Positions 32,236 to 38,274 of a stretch of 38,274 bases of DNA are shown here, one piece after another. The translations under genes and the position numbers were made by a program. The stretch is from Saccoglossus kowalevskii (lineage: Eukaryota; Hemichordata; Enteropneusta; Harrimaniidae): contig NW_003141318.1 of assembly GCF_000003605.2 (NCBI RefSeq), positions 271,111 to 309,384 of the forward strand. Reading direction: 5' to 3'. Under the pieces are notes generated by a model. It was not told where the DNA came from. It searched no databases and worked only from the letters and a program-made list of their open reading frames with translations. Every line of letters starts with the position of its first letter. Positions within the stretch are counted from its first letter, which is position 1.

Positions 32236-32355
32236 TCATCTGAAACAAAATCTCACTATATCACACAATAGTTCCAAAAATTCAACGACGGTGATTAAAG
32301 ATAATCCGATGTAAAGTCCCAGTGATCCACCGATATCACCAATAAGGTTCTCGAC
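32236..32355 (-). CDS. Gene B exon (i): TM2, filter and very short C-terminus
   Basis: Begins [20 protein letters not shown] and continues ITVVEFLELLCDIVRFCFR before TGA at 32236-32238. The cytosolic tail is only a few residues and lacks gene A's basic stretch. At GAT-ATA|GTGAGA there is a possible donor right after TM2, so the genuine C-terminus could instead come from a further 3' exon I did not find. Confidence 0.85.
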   Translation of the reverse strand, partial: VENLIGDIGGSLGLYIGLSLITVVEFLELLCDIVRFCFR

Positions 32356-35300
32356 CTGTAACGACAAACATAAATTATGATTATTTTTCTTTGCCGCCTA
32401 TTTAATTAATTATTCCACATTATGCAAATGCCAACATATCATGTTTCAAAATAATTGAGTTATGTCTGGCACCTATTTAATAGTAAATACACACTTACGC
32501 AGAGTATCAGAGGGTGAAAGGTCGCTCATCACCACACGGGATAGTAATTAACCTATAATCGATGTGACGTTATATTTAAAAAAAAAAAACTATTCGTCTC
32601 TGTCACTTAGTGAATCACCACTATGACGGTATTTAATTTAGTATTGAAAGGTTAAAACTATTCTCATTCATTTCATTCAATTCTTAGATGTTGTTGGTAT
32701 TGATTTCTTAGAATTGAAAAATTATTATCACAAAATACAAAAGACGTTTTTAACAAGAACATACCTAATTTATAAATGATTGTAATTAGTGTTTTTTTAC
32801 CTTATGAAAGAAAGTTAAATGTATTATATTAAATAATCCGAATGTTATTATAGACGTTAATATTACAATGTTGTACGTGTCCTTGTGTAGTGGTTTATTA
32901 TACATTGGTATAGGCGAACATCCGGGCATTTTAAATAATATAAGTATACAATTATTCCCTAGAATTGCATCTTCTTTTCTAAATGTTTTATATTTAACAT
33001 AAATGAAAATGTCCATGTATGGTCAAATGGGTAAAATACGGTGTATCAAAATCAAACCATTAATGAATTATATAAATTATATTTCGTCAAAATATTTGTT
33101 CCCGGTAAAATTGTATCTTTTGAAACAATTATAAATAGATATAATTTGAAAAATAACCATATCAATCGTCTCAGATGGATGGGTTTATTTTTCAGCAATC
33201 CCTTATAGAATGAAATTAAATGTCTTGAATCAATAGATTAGTTACGAACTCATTCGTTTGTCGATTCAAAATAAAGATCCAAATCTTAGGTTTGATAAAG
33301 TCACTACTAGCAGAATATATTGGCACTTGATTAATAGAAAAGCCACACAGTCCACTGAGAAAAAATATATTATCTGAACGATATCATAATGGCATTTCGA
33401 ATACTGATTGGCATTACTATTACTTATTACCGGGGAAAGTGCTGAAAATGTGAGAAAAGATAATTTCAATACATGTATAAAATTTTGAATAATGTTTTTT
33501 GTACTAATTTCCACTTTTATAATATGGGTAAACGTGATAATGCTTTATGTAACGTTTGTGAAGTATTTCCAGAAAAAAACAGAACACTTACTTTTGACGT
33601 GTGTTTTTGTTTCTAATTTTTGGAATGTAATATCTTTGTGGAGTGCTATTACTGGTAAACAACTTACATTGCATGTTGAAGATATTATAATATTATTTGG
33701 AATAATGGGCAATATTCTCAATATCAACTAATTTTGAATGTATTTGTTTTTCATGCTAAATATTTTATTTATTAATGTAGATATGATAAAAACAAACCTG
33801 CTTTTCAGTTTTTCTTATTTATATTAAAGAATTTTTCGATAAATAATATACTATATCAAAAAATTAAACCATATTTTTGATATATTTGTTAAAAGTTGGC
33901 AACCATGTTTTTTATATTTTGAATAGATGCCATCACTCCTCCATTTTTCCTGTAATTTTATGTAATCATTTTTTTAATAATTTACCTTGTTATGTACATT
34001 TGTATTGTCTTGTTGAAAAAAAATAAAGGAAAAAAATATGTAGAAAACTTACATGATATGCTGGCTTTGCGGTGATTTTCTCGAGATTCAATTCTTCAAA
34101 ATACACCTCCAGTCTGACAAGATTTTTCCTAGTAAAGGTATATCAGAAATATAGGTTTTAGGTTTATTTTCACTTGTAATATAAAGGTAGTTTGTTCCGT
34201 CATGCATTACGTTGTCATGCACGGAACGAGATTCTGCTCTAAAACTCTCGAGTGACGATAATCACCACAGCACAACTGTGCATGACATGTCAAATTTATT
34301 ATGCATTAGCCCAATATATATTTGACTAATATTAACATCTTCAAGGGATTCAGATTCTTAAAATTATTAGTGTGCGTTTTCTATGTATAATAAAGTGCAG
34401 TCATTGGCATTATTATGTGTATACGTAGTATCTATATGTGTTGCGTGACAAGATGTGTGTACAATGGTATACTCACTCTGCATCGTCAATGCTTCTTATG
34501 GTCTCGGTTTTATTATTAATTGCATATATTCCTTTCAATAGACGCCCCTAATAAAGAAACGCATAGAATGTATATAAAACACGCTGCATTCACGGTATTT
34601 GATCGTACAAGCGTAAATCTGACATATTAAACATTTATTTGCAGTTCATAATGGGTTGTTCACCATTAGTTATTTGATTGTTTGTATTCATGTGTCGTAC
34701 TGATTATTTCGAAGTTGGTAGACAGACACGACCCCCTAAGGCAGTCGATGATTTAGATTATATTACTTATTTTATAGAAGCAAAGTTATTTGTTTGTGTT
34801 TGCATTATACTCAAGTGTAGGTATACAAACTGTGTTTCGCTATGATAGTGATTCTCTCTGATAGGACGAGGATGTGATCTTTTAAAGACGAGACACTGTT
34901 GTCCATGATCTCACGGCCTCCCACTCCCGTGGAGATGTTGTTTGATATATTTGTGTCAGTCGTATACACGCCATATATTGTAAATTCATATGTATTGATC
35001 AAAGTATGTGACACGTGTAAAATATCCCAGAAGAGAGTAAAATATTGTTATTTTGTTGTATGAGACGAATACATATTAGTGCACATATGTGTATTGGGTT
35101 CATGACGTTTAGTGTAATATAGAATTGTTTAATTGTGTCGTATAGAGTATGATGCTTTTACGTGTAATCACTCAATTCAAGGCGTCTGTTAAATTTAAAT
35201 GTTCATTTTGCCGTGGAAAAAGGGTACGATAGATCATACATACGTACATGCGCAATCGGCATCGTAGTCTAAAATGCCTTCCACGTTACGCTCCACTACA

Positions 35301-37265
35301 GTGTCATGATTAGTGTGTAATATGGTGTTTTTTGCGTTTGAAAGATCTCGGCATGAGGTAAATATTCTAACACTTACAAAATAACTGACAGATGGCCAAG
35401 ACGACTGTGATAACGTCTTTTCGTACCATGTGGCACTGCAGAAAAAAAGACACCACAAAATTAAAGTAGCGTACGTAGTGACACGCAGGGAATATCTACA
35501 TCGATAATTAATACAAACTTAATGCCACATTACCCGTGACTGTATTTATTATTTAATTAGTCAGTAATATGTCATTCCGTTTAAATAAGACATGCAATTA
35601 TTGGTGCGGAAATTACAGTTGTAACTGTAAATGATATTTACAACTGTGACTAGACAGGAAACATTACTGCATTAGCGCTGAATAAATTAAAATAACAAGA
35701 CAAGACCTACTTGCAAGGTATTCTACACTGGCACTGTAATTTATTTCTGTGGTGAAGGAAGTATATTAACTGCCGACATAGTTCTGTGCAAACAAAACAA
35801 TGGATCTATGTTTGTTAAATGAAACTGGAAACGGCAAACACAGTCCTTTGACTTTTTATGATAAAACTAGCGTGACTACATGCTACGATGACTGTCCACG
35901 CCATTATTATTTTATTTAAACGATGTGTACAGAAGAACTGACGTCATACTCAATTCATATTCAAAGTCGTAATTCGCAACGGAAATCAACATGTCAAGGA
36001 CACAGCGTAGAAACAAACGATTGCCATATCACAATACCAGATCTAACGAGAGAGTGGTAGACCTAACGGCATCACCAAAGGTTTATGATATCTGTTTCAA
36101 AAAATGTAATGTAAGCAGATGTAGCTCCACTGGTGTAACATTATCCGATTCACGTGTGCGTGTACACACACACCTCGGTTAATAAAATCTACTGGTAGTA
36201 AGGTCATGTTACCTTGCTCTCTATCGAGCACCATACAGCGCGGACCGTCGTCATTAAACGTATCAACACACCCGCATCTACTCAACATGTTCCGAAGAAC
36301 GCAATTGTGTTCACATGACTGAAACAAAATAGACATGAGCATGATTCTTGCGATAACAAACGAGGGCAATTATGGTTGCATATCATATAGACTAGTGATG
36401 GATACAGACTAGATACGAACTCTTGATGGATTAGACCTCCTAGAGACCAAAGGTTCGATGTTCATAATTGAAATGTCCTTCCCTAATTACAGAGGCATCA
36501 TGTATTGTATATAACGTTCATTACTTACACCTCCAGGGAATTACACGAGTTACATCACAAATTCGTCTTACAAGAAATATTTACGCGAAGAAACATCGTT
36601 TAAAGTAAGCCACTCGTGCATCCCAAAATAATATCATAATTGTTGTAAGGTTTACAAGCCCTAATCATTCGAGTGTGGTGTTGTGGCGATTTGGCTTACC
36701 GATTTCGTGTATTTCCATTCGAGACTGGGGTCAAAATCCCCCGATTCTTCATCTGAGCAATTGTCCCATTTCGGTGGCAGTCTTTCAATTAGTCCCTACA
36801 ATAGATAGAACATGTAATTGATGAATTATCGAGATGTTTGAACATCTGAGATGTATGTATATATGCGATGAGCTTTATTTATTGAACGCATATCGAATGC
36901 TTATCAATACATTAACCTCACAACTGACGACCCAGTCAAAAGATTGGACATTGTTTGGCGAATGCCGAAACGAATACGACCTATAACCTAATATGCATTA
37001 TCCTGATAGAAAATTTAAATGAACACACGGAAACAAAAATAGGCTGCGATTTTAGACAAATTTGATCAAATCATAAAATAACACAACCTACGATAATGTA
37101 ATAGGAAGTATTTGCATTCAAACTCTATCAACAAAATCAATATGAGTGACTATTTGACATAAACATGAAAAAACAAATGGCCGCCGGTTTGCCATTTTTT
37201 ATTGAATCTCAATATATATATATAGCTTTGATATGTTTAGTCAAAGCTTTCTTAGAAATGGTTCC

Positions 37266-37334
<69 letters not shown>

Positions 37335-38014
37335 GGCGGACGAAACTCAAATTATTAACAGGTTGACAGAACGAAATTACCCTTGAACATAAAACTAACT
37401 ACGAGTGTGTCCTAAATGTTATTTTACTTTAATAATCAAGCAAGTCGAATAAAATGTCTATGATATCTAAAAGTTATTTAATGGTAATTTATGTATTTAC
37501 GATAGATTTTAAATAATAAATAATAACGTTTGGTAACCATTTAGTTGTACCTCTTTGATTGACACTGATGTAACAGATCCTGGCCTGACTGTGATTCCGT
37601 CATCCTCTGGAAATGGTTGTGTATCTGGCCGATGTATGGAGACCCGTACACCCGAATCCTGTCCAAATAGACTGATATACTCACTCTGCTCAGTGAACAG
37701 CGTTAATTTCAGACCTTCATTGTAAGACATGTATAAATTTCAGTCGAATTAAGATGCAAGTAGTAATTATTAATGTATATAAATATAATATAAATACTGT
37801 AATCTATAGTGTCAAAACCTGATAACACACCAGTCGATTCTATCTTATCGACAAATACCCTAATACGAATTGAATCAACATAAAAAATAACGAGTGAAAC
37901 ATCTTACCATTATTTGCACCTGCTCGCTTTGAATCTCTGGTTTGACTTTCGTTAAAAGCACGATTAAAAGTATAACAATTACCATACACCTTGTTTGCGA
38001 ATTTATAGAAGTCA
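32236..38014 (-). CDS. Gene B: tandem DEG/ENaC channel paralogue, 3' part only (nine exons in window)
   Basis: The in-window exons total 871 bp and encode the last 289 residues plus stop, from just before YGNCYTFN to the end of TM2. All nine exons match gene A's exons 25-33 in order and phase; six have identical length. This shows a tandem duplication with the intron map kept. The upstream part (TM1 and finger region) lies beyond 38274, so whether it carries LDLa, PAN or kringle modules is unknown. Role by family: cation-channel subunit, possibly co-assembling with gene A's product (inference). Confidence 0.88.
32356..34052. other. Gene B last intron (1.7 kb)
   Basis: Very AT-rich intron with no exon, module or clear repeat seen. 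The open frame at 33492-33731 has no recognisable family and is treated as chance. Confidence 0.55.
34053..34128 (-). CDS. Gene B exon (h): pre-TM2 strand
   Basis: Encodes KNLVRLEVYFEELNLEKI, then AKPAYH. 76 bp, phase 2 to 0, donor GTAAGT. Matches gene A exon 32. Confidence 0.92.
34477..34547 (-). CDS. Gene B exon (g): thumb-to-wrist linker
   Basis: Encodes GRLLKGIYAINNKTETIRS and IDDAE. 71 bp, phase 0 to 2, donor GTGAGT. The NKT sequon is shared with gene A. Confidence 0.87.
35378..35435 (-). CDS. Gene B exon (f): S-x-x-x-W-P segment
   Basis: Encodes ATWYEKTLSQSSWPSVSYF. 58 bp, phase 2 to 0, with a strong pyrimidine tract before TGCAG and donor GTAAGT. Confidence 0.9.
35711..35783 (-). CDS. 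Gene B exon (e): CxC...PC segment
   Basis: Encodes [17 protein letters not shown] then CQCRIPC. Phase 1 to 2, donor AA|GTAGGT. One codon shorter than gene A exon 29. Confidence 0.87.
36213..36318 (-). CDS. Gene B exon (d): thumb cysteines
   Basis: Encodes SCEHNCVLRNMLSRCGCVDT with CMVLDREQ. 106 bp, phase 0 to 1, as gene A exon 28. Acceptor TTTCAG, donor GTAACA. Confidence 0.9.
36700..36795 (-). CDS. Gene B exon (c): pre-thumb segment
   Basis: 32 codons, phase 0-0: GLIERLPPKWDNCSDEE ... SLEWKYTKS. Acceptor TGTAG, donor GTAAGC. Aligns with gene A exon 27. Confidence 0.87.
37265..37334. repeat. (CAGA)n microsatellite
   Basis: About 17 near-perfect CAGA units in a gene B intron. The open frame through it is a repeat artefact. 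Confidence 0.97.
37551..37714 (-). CDS. Gene B exon (b): palm/beta-ball segment
   Basis: Encodes [18 protein letters not shown] and DSGVRVSIH, nearly identical to gene A exon 26, with the same 164-bp length. Donor GTACAA is weak, as is its counterpart's. Confidence 0.9.
37908..38014 (-). CDS. Gene B exon (a): YGNCYTFN motif
   Basis: Encodes DFYKFANKVYGNCYTFN and ends RAGANNG. Acceptor TTCAG in phase 2, donor GTAAGA in phase 1, exactly as gene A exon 25 but one codon longer. The preceding exon is outside the window. Confidence 0.9.
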
Positions 38015-38145
38015 CTGAAAAGTTTAAACACACACGGTATTTAACATTCTTGTTTCTGTAAGTCATTGTAATTTTAGTTCTCGTCTGGATGCATCGGAAT
38101 TACATTTTTAGCAAAGTAGTACACATCGCATTATATACAATAAAT

Positions 38146-38169
38146 CACACACACACATATATATATATA
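38146..38169. repeat. Compound (CA)n(TA)n microsatellite
   Basis: CACACACACACA followed by TATATATATATA in the last 260 bp. The segment 38015-38274 is otherwise gene B intron with no exon seen. Confidence 0.9.
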
Positions 38170-38274
38170 CATACGTGGACAGAGAAATTAAGACACGACT
38201 ACATGAGTAAAGTTCACTCTACAGTACTGTTTTGTAAGGTACATGGAGTACCTCACTCATCAGGAGTTAGGGTT

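Overview
This window reads as AT-rich, intron-rich animal nuclear DNA. Everything I can call as coding is on the minus strand and built from short exons with GT-AG borders (plus one GC-AG intron). The protein families present (DEG/ENaC channel, LDL-receptor class A, PAN/apple, kringle) are metazoan. A non-vertebrate bilaterian, perhaps a lophotrochozoan or amphioxus-like animal, fits best, but this is inference and the sequence does not settle the phylum.

Gene A (minus strand, stop at 3425, first ATG at 26962) is essentially complete. I could chain 33 coding exons, with every intron phase matching, into an open frame of 1,691 codons plus stop. It begins with a normal DEG/ENaC N-terminus (His-Gly gating motif, TM1, FPSVTVCN). 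It then carries about 1,150 residues of extracellular modules encoded by 22 exons, all phase 1-1, and returns to a normal DEG/ENaC extracellular domain and TM2 pore ([14 protein letters not shown]) in ten exons. Module order after TM1 is: LDLa x3, a cysteine-depleted LDLa, one LDLa, two half-LDLa, PAN x4, LDLa x4, kringle 1, LDLa, kringle 2, LDLa x2, kringle 3. Removing the modules would leave an in-frame channel of about 540 residues, the usual size for this family. The gene therefore looks like an ordinary channel into which a large adhesive or ligand-binding ectodomain was shuffled through a phase-1 intron. This is the main candidate for a little-described system.

Gene B (minus strand, 32236 to beyond about 38014) is the 3' part of a tandem paralogue. 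Its nine exons match gene A's last nine exons in order and phase, and nearly in length. Its upstream exons lie past the window edge, so I cannot say whether it also carries the modules.

The rest is non-coding. From 1 to 3424, downstream of gene A, lie several repeats, including a small inverted-repeat element with a second copy at 22.46 kb and a tandem/foldback block at 1.78-2.63 kb. Introns hold a 1.5-kb minisatellite (8.0-9.56 kb), two CAC-rich pentanucleotide arrays and a 50-bp tandem repeat. The 5.3-kb intergenic space (26.96-32.24 kb) and the flanks hold microsatellites and no recognisable gene. I found no RNA gene, CRISPR array or convincing plus-strand gene.
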